Positions 33,621-44,445 of a stretch of DNA of 64,000 bases are shown here, piece by piece. Where the stretch lies: NCBI RefSeq assembly GCF_028882275.1, contig NZ_JARBUT010000016.1:1-64000 (forward strand), read 5' to 3'. Position numbers and translations under genes: made by a program. Each line of letters starts with the position of its first letter. Within the stretch, counting starts at the first letter, position 1. This stretch comes from Nocardiopsis sp. N85 (lineage in GTDB: Bacteria; Actinomycetota; Actinomycetes; Streptosporangiales; Streptosporangiaceae). The notes under the pieces are model-generated. The model saw nothing but the letters and a program-made list of their open reading frames with translations. It was not told where the DNA came from and made no database searches.

Positions 33621-34457
33621 TCAGAGGACGTGGTCGGCCAGTCGGACGAACGCCTCCACCACCTCGGGGCCGTGCACCAGCTCGGCGTCGTTGTGGTCGG
33701 CCCCCGGCAGGACCACCTCCTCGAAGAGGTGCGCGCTCGCCCCGGCCACCGCGCGGCTCTGTTCCGGCGGCACGACACGGTCGGCGTCCCCGATCACCAC
33801 CGTGGTCGGGACGTCCACCTCCGCCGCCCGCTCGGCCACCGGGTAGCGGTCCCACAACAGCATCCGTACCGGCAGGAACGGGTAGTGCCGCTCCCCCATG
33901 TCCGCCAGGGAGCTGAACGGGGAGCGCAGGAACAGCGCCGCGGGCGGGCGTTCGGCGGCCAGACCGGTCGCCACGGCGGCGCCGAGGCTCTCCCCGAAGT
34001 AGATCGTGCGGTCGGCGCCGAAGCCGCGTTCGGCGAGATGGTCGGCGGCGGCGCGGGCGTCGGCGGCCAGCCCCCGCTCCGAGGGCGAGCCCTCGTTGCC
34101 TCCATAGCCGCGGTAGTCGAACAGCAGCACCGAGAAACCCTCGGCGGCCAGCGCGCGGGCCAGGGCCGCCCGGCTCTCCCGGTTCCCGGCGTTGCCGTTG
34201 GCGACCAGCACGGCGGCCTCACGGTCCCGGCCCAGGGGCGGAACGAACCAGCCGCCCGGTTCGAGGCCGTCCTCCGTGGTCAGGCGTACGTCCTCGGCTC
34301 CCGGAAGGACCCCGGCGGCGGCCGGGGGGACACCGCCCGAGGGCAGGTAGATCACCGATCGCTGCCCGGCCCACAGGAGTCCCGCCGGGATCAGGACCAG
34401 GATGACGACGACCATCACCGCGATCACGGCCGAACGACCTCTTCTCCCACTCGTCAC
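33621..34457 (-). CDS. membrane-anchored alpha/beta hydrolase (BEM46/ABHD13-like)
   Basis: A 278-aa serine hydrolase with a single N-terminal membrane segment (about 10-30) that likely anchors the catalytic domain outside the membrane. The nucleophile elbow is GESLGA (Ser about 154), with Asp in VIGDADRVVP and His in GADHNDAEL. An LLFDYRGYGGNEG block follows the oxyanion strand. Similar proteins are thioesterase/lipase-like with unknown substrates. It overlaps nothing and is followed by convergent DUF397. Confidence 0.82.
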   Translation of the reverse strand: MTSGRRGRSAVIAVMVVVILVLIPAGLLWAGQRSVIYLPSGGVPPAAAGVLPGAEDVRLTTEDGLEPGGWFVPPLGRDREAAVLVANGNAGNRESRAALARALAAEGFSVLLFDYRGYGGNEGSPSERGLAADARAAADHLAERGFGADRTIYFGESLGAAVATGLAAERPPAALFLRSPFSSLADMGERHYPFLPVRMLLWDRYPVAERAAEVDVPTTVVIGDADRVVPPEQSRAVAGASAHLFEEVVLPGADHNDAELVHGPEVVEAFVRLADHVL

Positions 34458-34469
34458 GGAACCTGGGTA

Positions 34470-35501
34470 TCACACGCGCGGGTGACCCGTTGGGCCCCGG
34501 TCTCCCGCGCGTGGAGTCGGTGACGGCGCGGTGGGTCGGGTGAGTCGGAACCCGGACCGGTAGGCCGACGGACTGAGGCCGGTGTGGGCGCGGACCGCCT
34601 GGCGCAGGTTCGCCGTCGTGCCCAGACCGCTGGCCCGGGCCACGGCGGCCAGGTCCAGCTCCGTGCCCTCCAGCAGGCGCCGGGCCGCGAGCACCCGCTC
34701 GGCGCGCAGCCACGCCAGCGGGGTGGTGCCCAGTTCGGCGCGGAAGCGGCGGTGCAGGGTCGCTTGGCTCACCGCGATCCGGACGGCCAGGTCGGCCACG
34801 GTGATTGGGTCGCCCAGACGCTCGCGGGCCCATTCCAGGAGCGGGGCCAGGGACACGTCGGTGCTCTCCGGGACCGGGACGGGCACGAACTGGCGCTGCC
34901 CGCCCTCCCGGTGCGCGGTGAACACCAGACGCCTGCTCACCGACGCCGCCGCCTCCGCCCCGTGGTCGCGCCGGATCAGATGCAGCCCCAGGTCCAGGGC
35001 GGCTGCGCTGCCCGCCGCCGTGAGCACGTCCCCCTCGTCCACGAACAGCACGTCGCGCTCCAGCCGCACCCTCGGGTACAGACGGGCGAACAGCTCCTCG
35101 TGCCGCCAGTGGGTGGCCGCCCGGCGGCCGTCCAGCACCCCCGCCGCGGCCAGGGTGAAGGCACCCGTGCAGAAGCTCACCAGCCGGGCCCCGCGCCCGG
35201 ACGCGGCGCGCACCGCCTCGATGACCTCCGGCCGGGGCGGCACCCACGGATCGGGCCGGTTGGGCACGATCACCGTGTCCGCCTCCTCCGCCGCCGCGTC
35301 CAGCCCCGCCAGGTCGGACAGGGTGAACAGGCCCAGGTGGACGGGCGCCGACGGGGTGGCCGAGCAGACGGCGAGGGTGTACCACGCCCGATCGATCTCG
35401 GGTCGGCGCAGCCCGAACAGTTCGGTGGCGACCCCCATCTCGAAAGGGTTGGACCCGGAGTCGACGATCAGCGCCACCCGGTGCGAGGAATCTTGCGGCA
35501 T
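34470..35501 (-). CDS. GlxA-type AraC-family transcriptional regulator
   Basis: A 343-aa protein with an N-terminal DJ-1/PfpI-like glutamine-amidotransferase-fold domain (about 8-180) and a C-terminal AraC double helix-turn-helix (about 225-320). The DJ-1 domain has SFCTGAFTLAAAGVLDG with the elbow Cys; the HTH region shows VADLAVRIAVSQATLHRRF and the closing GLSPSAYRSGF. Such regulators sense small metabolites or stress. The 13-bp gap to the hydrolase gene suggests possible co-transcription with it. Confidence 0.92.
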   Translation of the reverse strand: MPQDSSHRVALIVDSGSNPFEMGVATELFGLRRPEIDRAWYTLAVCSATPSAPVHLGLFTLSDLAGLDAAAEEADTVIVPNRPDPWVPPRPEVIEAVRAASGRGARLVSFCTGAFTLAAAGVLDGRRAATHWRHEELFARLYPRVRLERDVLFVDEGDVLTAAGSAAALDLGLHLIRRDHGAEAAASVSRRLVFTAHREGGQRQFVPVPVPESTDVSLAPLLEWARERLGDPITVADLAVRIAVSQATLHRRFRAELGTTPLAWLRAERVLAARRLLEGTELDLAAVARASGLGTTANLRQAVRAHTGLSPSAYRSGFRLTRPTAPSPTPRAGDRGPTGHPRV

Positions 35502-35553
35502 GTGCGATTCCTAGCACTTCCGTGGCCCGCGCACCACCGAGAGGATGGCGTCC

Positions 35554-35955
35554 ATGAGCGAGGAACCCATCGACCTGGCGACCGCGCTGGCCTCCTTCGA
35601 GCAGTTGTGGAGCCCGCGCGTCGTCACCCGGGTCAACGACTACGACGTCCGGGTGGCCAAGGTCCGCGGCGATTACGTCTGGCACGCCCACGAACACACC
35701 GACGAGTTCTTCCTGCTGCTCGACGGGGATCTGCGCATCAGACTGCGCGACGACGCCGACGCCCCCGAGCGCACCGTGACCCTGCGACCGGGCTCGGTGT
35801 TCGTGGTGCCGCGCGGGGTCGAGCACCGGCCCGAGTCGGACGGCGGCGCCTCGATCCTGCTGTTCGAGCCCACCGGGACACTGACGGTGGGCGAGCGCCA
35901 CGAGGAGATCCCCGACCACGTCGACGCCACCACCGGCCACCCCCTGGAGTGCTGA
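35554..35955 (+). CDS. cupin-domain protein
   Basis: A 133-aa single-domain cupin. Motif 1 is WHAHEHTDEFFLLLDGDLRI with three metal-binding His/Glu residues; motif 2 is PRGVEHRPES. It may bind a divalent metal and act as a small epimerase, dioxygenase or ligand sensor, but the substrate is unknown. ATG at 35554 has GAGG nine bases upstream; an ATG at 35545 is possible. It is divergent from the GlxA-type regulator, so could be its target. Confidence 0.82.
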   Translation: MSEEPIDLATALASFEQLWSPRVVTRVNDYDVRVAKVRGDYVWHAHEHTDEFFLLLDGDLRIRLRDDADAPERTVTLRPGSVFVVPRGVEHRPESDGGASILLFEPTGTLTVGERHEEIPDHVDATTGHPLEC

Positions 35956-36019
35956 TGGACCGCCGGAGGGCGGGACGCCCCCGGGCAGCGGTCGCCCGCC
36001 CCGGCGCACCCGACCGGGA

Positions 36020-36979
36020 TCAGGCGTCCGACCGCAGCTCCGGGAGCAGGTTCTCCTCCGCGTAGGCGAAGAAGTCCTCCACGTCGGCCCCGGCGTTCAT
36101 CAGGACCAGGTGGTCGAACCCGGCCTCCGAGAAGGTCCGTACCTGCTTCAGGTGCTCCTGCGGGTCCGGGCCGACGGACGCCATCTGTCGCATGTCCTCC
36201 GCCCTGGTGAGGGCGGTGGCGGCCTCGAAGTTGATCGGGTTGGGCAGCTCCGACATCACCTTCCACCCGCTGAGGCCGAACCGGAACCCCTCCCAGGCGT
36301 TCTGGAGGGCGGTGTCCACGTCGTCGGCGATGGCCAGCGGCACCTCCACGTACCGTGGCCCGTCACCTCCGGCGGCCGTGTAGGCCTCCACGAGTTCCGG
36401 CTTGGGCTCGGTGGCGAACAGCCCGTCACCGAGTTCGGCCGCCAGGGCGGCGGCCCGCTCCCCGCCGGCCGCGACGATGATCTCGGGCGCGGTCTCGGGC
36501 AGGTCGAACACCCGCGCGTCGTCCAGGGTCAGGTACTCGCCCTCGTAGGAGTGGTAGCCCTCGGTCCAGAGCGTCCGGATGATCTCCAGCGACTCCCTGA
36601 GCATGGCGTGCCGCACGGTGACCGACGGCCACGCGTCACCGACGACGTGCTCGTTGAGCCGCTCCCCCGATCCCACTCCGAGGAAGTGCCGTCCGCCGGA
36701 CAGCACCGCCGTGGTGGCCGACATCTGGGCGACGATCGCCGGGTGGTACCGCATCGACGGGCACGTCACCCCCGGACCGATGCGGATGCGCTCGGTGGCC
36801 TGGGCGATGGCCGCCATCACCGACCACGCGAACGGCGAATGGCCGTGGCTGAACAGCCACGGGTGGTAGTGGTCGCTGATCTCCACGAAGTCGAACCCGA
36901 GTTCTTCGGCGCGCACCGCCTGGCGCACCAGTTCGGGGGCCTCGTACCTCTCGGCCATGAGCTTGAATCCGATCTCCAC
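36020..36979 (-). CDS. LLM-class F420-dependent oxidoreductase (TIGR03557/FGD-like)
   Basis: A TIM-barrel luciferase-like flavin/F420 enzyme of 319 aa. EISDHYHPWLFSHGHSPFAW is the block typical of the group that includes F420-dependent glucose-6-phosphate dehydrogenase; GVGSGERLNEHVVGD is another. It probably uses coenzyme F420 to oxidise or reduce an unknown substrate. The GTG at 36979 is preferred over an ATG eight codons upstream because of a strong GAGAGGAG ribosome binding site. Confidence 0.87.
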   Translation of the reverse strand: MEIGFKLMAERYEAPELVRQAVRAEELGFDFVEISDHYHPWLFSHGHSPFAWSVMAAIAQATERIRIGPGVTCPSMRYHPAIVAQMSATTAVLSGGRHFLGVGSGERLNEHVVGDAWPSVTVRHAMLRESLEIIRTLWTEGYHSYEGEYLTLDDARVFDLPETAPEIIVAAGGERAAALAAELGDGLFATEPKPELVEAYTAAGGDGPRYVEVPLAIADDVDTALQNAWEGFRFGLSGWKVMSELPNPINFEAATALTRAEDMRQMASVGPDPQEHLKQVRTFSEAGFDHLVLMNAGADVEDFFAYAEENLLPELRSDA

Positions 36980-37140
36980 CGTGTCTCCTCTCCATCGGGC
37001 CATCGCGTGGTGCCACTGCCCGGGACGGGCCGGTGGAACACCCGTGTCCCGGGAGTTTTGGGGATTCTTGGCGCGCCCTTCCTCCGACCGGGTCGGAGTC
37101 CGGCCCGTATCGTGGGCTCCGCCGATCCGAGAGGAGCCCC

Positions 37141-37797
37141 ATGTCCATCCGGGACCTGCTGCGCGGTCTGCCCGTGTTCGCGGGAGATCTGCCCGAGTTC
37201 GATCCGTCCACCGCGCCCGACGACCCGATCGCGCTGTTCGTCGCCTGGTTCGAGGAGGCCGTGACGAGCGGGGTGTCCGAGCCGCACGCCATGACGGTCG
37301 CGACCGCCGACGAGAGCGGCGCGCCGTCGGCCCGGGTGGTGATCCTCAAGGACCTCACCCCCGAGGGCTGGTGGTTCGCGACCACGACGACCTCGCGCAA
37401 GGGGCGGGAGCTGGCCGTGGAGCCGCGGGCGGCGCTGCTGTTCCACTGGCGCGAGCAGGGGCGTCAGGTGCGGGTGCGCGGGACCGCCGGGCTCGCCTCG
37501 CCCGAGCGGTGCGCCGCCGACTTCCTGCACCGGCCGCTGGAGTCGCGGGTCGCCGGATTCCAGGGCCGGCAGAGCTCCCCGTTGGCCGACCCCGCCGAGG
37601 TCGGGCGGGCGGCGGAGGAGAACCGCGCCCGACTGATCGCCGATCCGTCCCTGGTGCCCGACGACTGGGGCCTGTACCTGGTGCGCCCGGCCGAGGTGGA
37701 GTTCTGGCAGGGTTCCCCCGACCGTCGCCACGTACGCCTGCGGTACCTGCGCGAGAAGCCCGAGGGGCCTTGGGAGCGCGGCCTGCTCTGGCCCTGA
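37141..37797 (+). CDS. pdxH: pyridoxamine 5'-phosphate oxidase
   Basis: An FMN-dependent oxidase of 218 aa that makes pyridoxal 5'-phosphate from PNP or PMP. The TVATADESGAPSARVVILKD N-terminal strand, the TTSRKGRELAVEPRAALLFHW block and the C-terminal VRLRYLREKPEGPWERGLLWP stretch are the PNPOx pattern. GAGAGGAG ribosome binding site. It is a core vitamin B6 enzyme and stands alone between divergent and unrelated genes. Confidence 0.9.
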   Translation: MSIRDLLRGLPVFAGDLPEFDPSTAPDDPIALFVAWFEEAVTSGVSEPHAMTVATADESGAPSARVVILKDLTPEGWWFATTTTSRKGRELAVEPRAALLFHWREQGRQVRVRGTAGLASPERCAADFLHRPLESRVAGFQGRQSSPLADPAEVGRAAEENRARLIADPSLVPDDWGLYLVRPAEVEFWQGSPDRRHVRLRYLREKPEGPWERGLLWP

Positions 37798-37984
37798 CAC
37801 GGGACCCCCCGACCTCTCGGAGGCGGGTGTGGAACCCCGGGCGGCGGAGGTCCGGTGGCCGGAGCGCCGGTTCGCCCCCGACCGGGGCGGGTCCTGCTCT
37901 CACCGGGCCCGCCGGATGCCCAGGCGGCCGCACCGTGCGGGAAAAGCCCGTGCGCGCCCGGATCCCGCTTCCTAGGATCGCCGG

Positions 37985-38875
37985 ATGACGAACTCCGCAC
38001 ACCTTCCGTTGCAGGGCAGGACCGCGCTGGTCACCGGGGTCTCCCGGCGCAAGGGCATCGGGTACGCGATCGCCGTCCGCCTGGCCGGGCTGGGCGCCGA
38101 CCTGTTCGTCCACCACCACCGGGCGCACGACGCGGACCAGCCCTGGGGCGCCGACGACCTGGGGCCGGTGCGCGACGGGGTCAGGGCGGCCCTGCGCCCC
38201 GGTGCCGCGTTCGGGGACATGGGTCTGGACCTGGCCGCCCCGGACGCCCCCGAACGGCTCATCACGGCCGCCCGGGGCCTGACCGGCTCGCTCGACGTCC
38301 TCGTGTGCAACCACGCGCGTTCGGGCGGGGACGGCTCCATCCTGGACATGACCGCCGAGAGGCTCGACGGCCACTGGTCGGTCAACACCCGCTCCACCCT
38401 CTTGTTGACCTCGCACTTCGCCAGGGCGTTCGCCGGGGTGCGGGAGGCGCCGGCGGCCCGCCCCGGGGACCGGCGGGCGTTCTCCGCGCCGCTGGACGAG
38501 CACGCCACCGGCCGGGTGTTCTGGACGACCTCCGGGCAGATCCACGGCCCCATGGTGGGCGAGGTGGCCTACGCCGCGAGCAAGGCGGCGCTGGCCGGGC
38601 TGACCCCGACCGTCGCCGCCGAACTCCTGCCGTACGGCATCGTCCTCAACACGATCGACCCCGGTCCGGTGAACACCGGCTACCTGGACCCGGAGTCCAC
38701 CGACCGCGCCCCGGAGACCATCGCACGGGTGCTGGCCGCCACCCCCTTCGGGAGGTTCGGGCGCCCGGACGACCCGGCCCGGCTCGTGGGGTGGCTGTCC
38801 ACCGACGAGGGTCGCTGGATCACCGGTCAGGTCATCAGCACCGACGGCGGCTTCTCGTTGGGCACCGGCGGCTGA
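37985..38875 (+). CDS. short-chain dehydrogenase/reductase
   Basis: A 296-aa classical SDR. TGVSRRKGIGYA is the nucleotide-binding motif, NHAR the NNAG-like strand end, YAASK the catalytic Tyr/Lys, with a Ser in TSGQIHG. A proline- and charged-rich insert (about 150-170) is unusual. It resembles actinobacterial reductases annotated as 3-ketoacyl-ACP reductase-like; substrate unknown. No Shine-Dalgarno is obvious upstream, so it may be leaderless (ccTAGGAT lies about seven bases before the ATG, fitting a TANNNT -10). Confidence 0.82.
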   Translation: MTNSAHLPLQGRTALVTGVSRRKGIGYAIAVRLAGLGADLFVHHHRAHDADQPWGADDLGPVRDGVRAALRPGAAFGDMGLDLAAPDAPERLITAARGLTGSLDVLVCNHARSGGDGSILDMTAERLDGHWSVNTRSTLLLTSHFARAFAGVREAPAARPGDRRAFSAPLDEHATGRVFWTTSGQIHGPMVGEVAYAASKAALAGLTPTVAAELLPYGIVLNTIDPGPVNTGYLDPESTDRAPETIARVLAATPFGRFGRPDDPARLVGWLSTDEGRWITGQVISTDGGFSLGTGG

Positions 38876-38913
38876 TCCGGGGAGGCCCCGGGAGAGCACG
38901 ACGGGCGGGGGCC

Positions 38914-39060
38914 GCGCCCTCACGGACCAGGCCCCCACGGGGACGTTCACGCCGACCCGGGAGGCCCGCGCACGATCACGACGGACGGCTCCGGCCACCC
39001 ACACGGACGGAAGGCGCGCCGTCACGGACGAGGTCCCCACGGGGCGGTCACGCCGGTCCG
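38914..39060. repeat. imperfect 45-bp direct repeat in intergenic region
   Basis: Copies at 38914-38959 and 39016-39060 match at about 39 of 45 aligned positions with one 1-bp gap; starts are 102 bp apart. Both contain TCACGGAC, CCCCACGGGG and TCACGCCG. The 38876-39225 gap (350 bp) holds this repeat, the palindrome at 39140, and no gene. Function unknown; a decayed local duplication or two regulator sites are possible. Confidence 0.6.
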
Positions 39061-39139
39061 CTCCTGGGCACGGGCGGCCGTTTCCTCACGGAGCCGCCTG
39101 AGGACCCGGGTGGACGCCTCGGCGGGGCAGGATCGGAAC

Positions 39140-39152
39140 AGAACCCGGTTCT
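39140..39152. promoter_or_regulatory. 13-bp palindrome upstream of the AidB-like gene
   Basis: AGAACCCGGTTCT is a perfect palindrome around a central C, about 73 bp before the start codon. It may be an operator of the AidB-like gene. Confidence 0.4.
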
Positions 39153-39225
39153 AGTGTCGTGGCTCGGTACGGGAGTAGGATGCGCGGCACCCCGGCCGCC
39201 TGCGAACAGGAACGGAAAGCACGCC

Positions 39226-40857
39226 ATGCCCCCGACACACGAGGTGTTCAACCAGGCCGCCCCGCTCGGCGACCACAACGCCGCCGACGACCCGGCCCTC
39301 CTGGAGGGCGTACGGCGCGAGGACGCCGGCTGGGCCGAGGCGGAGGTGCGCGAGGTCGGTGACGCCGCCGGCACGGAACGGGTCCGCTCCTGGGGTGAGT
39401 CCGCCAACGCCCATCCGCCCGTGCTGCGCACGCACGACCGCTACGGCCACCGCATCGACGAGGTCGACTACCAGCCCGCCTACCACGTGCTCATGGACCA
39501 GGCGGTGGAGTTCGGACTGCACGCCGCGCCCTGGGGCGACGAGCGGCCCGGCGCCCACGTGGCCCGCGCCGCCAAGTTCTACCTGTGGTCCCAGCCCGAG
39601 GCCGGGCACGGCTGTCCGATCTCGATGACCTACGCGGTGGTCCCCGCGCTGCGCCACGCCCCGGAACTGGCGCGGCGGTACGAACCCCTCCTGACCTCCC
39701 GCACCTACGACTTCGGGCTGCGCGCGCCGCACACCAAGCGCGGCCTGCTCGCGGGCATGTCCATGACCGAGAAGCAGGGCGGGTCGGACGTGCGCGCGAA
39801 CACCACCCGCGCGGTGCCCACCGACGACGGGCATCACCTGCTCACCGGGCACAAGTGGTTCACGTCCGCGCCGATGAGCGACTTCTTCCTCACCCTGGCC
39901 CAGGCGCCCGAGGGGTTGAGCTGCTTCCTCGTGCCCCGGGTGCTGGAGGACGGCACCCGCAACCGGCTGCACGTCCAACGGCTCAAGGACAAGCTCGGCA
40001 ACAGGTCCAACGCCTCGGCGGAACTGGAGTACGACGGCGCGGTCGCCCACCTGGTGGGCGAGGCGGGCCGGGGCGTGCCGACCATCATCGAGATGGTCAA
40101 CAGCACCCGGTTGGACTGCGTCATCGGTTCGGCGGCGGGCATGCGCGCGGCGCTCACCCACGCCCTGCACCACGCGGAGCACCGGTCCGCGTTCGGCAAG
40201 GTCCTGGTGGACCAGCCGCTCATGCGCAACGTACTGGCCGACCTGGCGTTGGAGTCGGAGGCGGCCACCGCGCTGATGACGCGGCTGGCCGGGGCGGTGG
40301 ACCGGTCGGTGCGCGGTGACGAGGCCGAGACGGCCTTCCGCCGGCTGGCGGTGGCCGTGAGCAAGTTCTGGGTGACCAAGCGCCAGCCCGCGCACGCCGC
40401 CGAGGCCCTGGAGTGCCTGGGCGGCAACGGGTACGTGGAGGAGTCGGGCATGCCCCGGCTGTTCCGGGACTCCCCGCTCAACTCCATCTGGGAGGGGTCG
40501 GGCAACGTGGCGGCCCTGGACGTGCTGCGCGCGATGGGCCGCGGCCCCGAGACCGTGGAGGCGTTCTTCGCCGAACTGGACACCGCCCGGGGGGTGGACG
40601 ACCACTACGACACTGCGCTCAAACGGCTGGAGCAGGTCCTGAGCGACCCGGAGGAGATCCAGTACCGGGCGCGTTCGGTGGTGGAGCTGATGGCGCTCAC
40701 CCTCCAGGCGTCGGTGTTGCTGCGCCACTCGCCCACGCCCGTGGCCGAGGCGTTCACCGCGTCCCGGTTGGGCGGTGAGTGGGGGCACGTGTTCGGCACC
40801 CTGCCCCGGGGTGTGGACACCGGTCTGATCCTGGACCGGGCCCGGCCCCGGCAGTGA
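39226..40857 (+). CDS. AidB-like acyl-CoA dehydrogenase family protein
   Basis: A 543-aa flavoprotein of the AidB branch. It has MSMTEKQGGSDVRANTT, WFTSAPMSD, the LECLGGNGYVEE block and SIWEGSGNV, the last two being FAD/active-site blocks. The N-terminal FNQAAPLGDHNAADD is characteristic of AidB, a DNA-binding flavoprotein linked to protection against alkylating agents in E. coli. Length matches AidB (about 540 aa). GGAAAG ribosome binding site. Single-gene transcript, with a palindrome upstream and a hairpin after it. Confidence 0.9.
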   Translation: MPPTHEVFNQAAPLGDHNAADDPALLEGVRREDAGWAEAEVREVGDAAGTERVRSWGESANAHPPVLRTHDRYGHRIDEVDYQPAYHVLMDQAVEFGLHAAPWGDERPGAHVARAAKFYLWSQPEAGHGCPISMTYAVVPALRHAPELARRYEPLLTSRTYDFGLRAPHTKRGLLAGMSMTEKQGGSDVRANTTRAVPTDDGHHLLTGHKWFTSAPMSDFFLTLAQAPEGLSCFLVPRVLEDGTRNRLHVQRLKDKLGNRSNASAELEYDGAVAHLVGEAGRGVPTIIEMVNSTRLDCVIGSAAGMRAALTHALHHAEHRSAFGKVLVDQPLMRNVLADLALESEAATALMTRLAGAVDRSVRGDEAETAFRRLAVAVSKFWVTKRQPAHAAEALECLGGNGYVEESGMPRLFRDSPLNSIWEGSGNVAALDVLRAMGRGPETVEAFFAELDTARGVDDHYDTALKRLEQVLSDPEEIQYRARSVVELMALTLQASVLLRHSPTPVAEAFTASRLGGEWGHVFGTLPRGVDTGLILDRARPRQ

Positions 40858-40865
40858 GCTCCCGG

Positions 40866-40894
40866 CCGGTCCCTCCTGTGGCGGGAGGGGCCGG
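40866..40894 (+). terminator. hairpin terminator after the AidB-like gene
   Basis: An 11-bp stem (40866-40876 with 40884-40894, one G:T pair) with a 7-nt loop just past the stop codon. Confidence 0.6.
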
Positions 40895-41085
40895 TGTGAC
40901 TCTTGTGGTCATTTGCGTGGACCGAATGCGGGAAGCGCGGTCGAAGTTCGTCTCATCCGCGCGCCTCGTATATCCCTGGAAATCATCATTTTCGGGGTCG
41001 CGATCCTCGATCCGGGGTGGCCGATGAATGATCATCGGCCCAGTTCTGCATACTTCTACGGTCAGAGCGGAAGGAAGAAGTCGTC

Positions 41086-41212
41086 ATGAACACGACCGCC
41101 CGCTTTCGGACCATCGCAGGACCGTCCGCGCACCCGACCGCAATGGGAGCGCTCACGGACGGCCCGGACGATACCCTCCGAAGGCCCCGAGATCAAGAGA
41201 CCGATAACGTCC

Positions 41213-41235
<23 letters not shown>
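41086..41235 (+). CDS. possible 49-aa leader ORF overlapping glgX start
   Basis: ATG at 41086 has a strong GGAAGGAAG ribosome binding site and reads 49 codons (MNTTARFRTIAG ... GGSLAR) to TAG at 41233-41235, 20 bp inside glgX in another frame. The glgX ATG itself has no good ribosome binding site. Translation of the leader could couple to or gate glgX. The peptide has no recognisable domain. It lies in the 355-bp gap 40858-41212, which otherwise holds only the terminator at 40866. Confidence 0.35.
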
Positions 41236-43381
<2,146 letters not shown>

Positions 43382-43404
43382 TGGAGGGCGAGGGCTGATC
43401 GGCA

Positions 43405-43441
43405 CCGACCCGGCGGCGCGACGACCGCGCCGCCGGGTCGG
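43405..43441 (+). terminator. terminator after glgX
   Basis: A perfect 16-bp GC-rich stem (43405-43420 with 43426-43441) with an ACGAC loop, seven bases past the second in-frame stop region. Confidence 0.7.
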
Positions 43442-43504
43442 GCGGGGCGACACGGGCCGGGTGTGGAGGGGCCCCGCCACGGCAAGGCCCTACGCTGGTG
43501 CACC

Positions 43505-44284
43505 ATGTCCGGCAACGATGTGAACGTGACCTTCCGTGCGCTCCTCCCCTCCCCTGACGTGGAGGTGGACCTGGTCGCCGCCTACGCCCATCCGGTCGGC
43601 CTCGACCGCCCCTGGGTGAGGGCCAACATGGTGGCCAGCGTCGACGGCGGGGCCATCGGTCCCTCCGGGCGCAGCCGCGACCTGTCATCATCCGCCGACC
43701 GCCGGGTGATGGGGGTCCTGCGCGGACTGTGCGACGTCGTGCTGGTGGGCGCGCACACCGCCCGGGTGGAGGGCTACGGCCCCGTCAAGGCCCGGACCTC
43801 CTGGGCCGCGCTGCGGGCCGGGCGCCCCTCGACCCCTCCCGTCGCCGTCGTCTCACGCACGCTGGACCTGCCCGAGCGGCTCCTCGCCGAGGCGCCCGGG
43901 CACGCGCGCACCATCGTGTTCACCACGGCCGGCGCTCCGGCCGACCGCAGGGCGCACGCGGCCCGCCACGCCGACCTGGTGGTGGTCGAGGGGGAATCGG
44001 TCACGCCCGCTCACGTGGTCAACGCGCTCGCCGGCCGGGGGCTGCACCGGATCCTCACCGAGGGCGGCCCGCACCTGCTGGCCGAGTTCACCGCCGCCGG
44101 GCTGCTGGACGAACTGTGCCTGACCCTGAGCCCGCGCCTGTTGGGCGCCGGGGCGCCGCGCATCGTCTCCGGCGGTCCGGGCACCCCCGGGACGCGCGAA
44201 CACGTCTCGACGCAAAGCACACCCGTGCGGATGGCGCACCTGTTGGCGGCGGAAGGTGCCCTGTTCGCGCGCTACGTGCGGTGA
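43505..44284 (+). CDS. RibD C-terminal-domain pyrimidine reductase family protein
   Basis: A 259-aa DHFR-like reductase of the RibD_C family without the deaminase domain. It shows VRANMVASVDGGAIGPSGRS, VLVGAHTARVEGYGP, ILTEGGPHLLAEF and the C-terminal core of the fold, typical of actinobacterial stand-alone 5-amino-6-(5-phosphoribosylamino)uracil reductase-like proteins. It may work in riboflavin or deazaflavin metabolism, but no rib genes adjoin it. Start 43505 is the MSGN start; a start 14 codons upstream is in the terminator region and unlikely. Confidence 0.87.
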   Translation: MSGNDVNVTFRALLPSPDVEVDLVAAYAHPVGLDRPWVRANMVASVDGGAIGPSGRSRDLSSSADRRVMGVLRGLCDVVLVGAHTARVEGYGPVKARTSWAALRAGRPSTPPVAVVSRTLDLPERLLAEAPGHARTIVFTTAGAPADRRAHAARHADLVVVEGESVTPAHVVNALAGRGLHRILTEGGPHLLAEFTAAGLLDELCLTLSPRLLGAGAPRIVSGGPGTPGTREHVSTQSTPVRMAHLLAAEGALFARYVR

Positions 44285-44445
44285 TGGCGCACACCCGCGA
44301 ACCCTGACCATAACCGGTCGATTTCGGCCACCACTCAATCACGCATGAACCCTCCCGCAATCGGACATACCCGAGATGTGCCATCCAGTGGACACACCGC
44401 ATCGACGGGACTGACCGGGCCTGGCCCCCGGCCGAGAGGAAGAAC

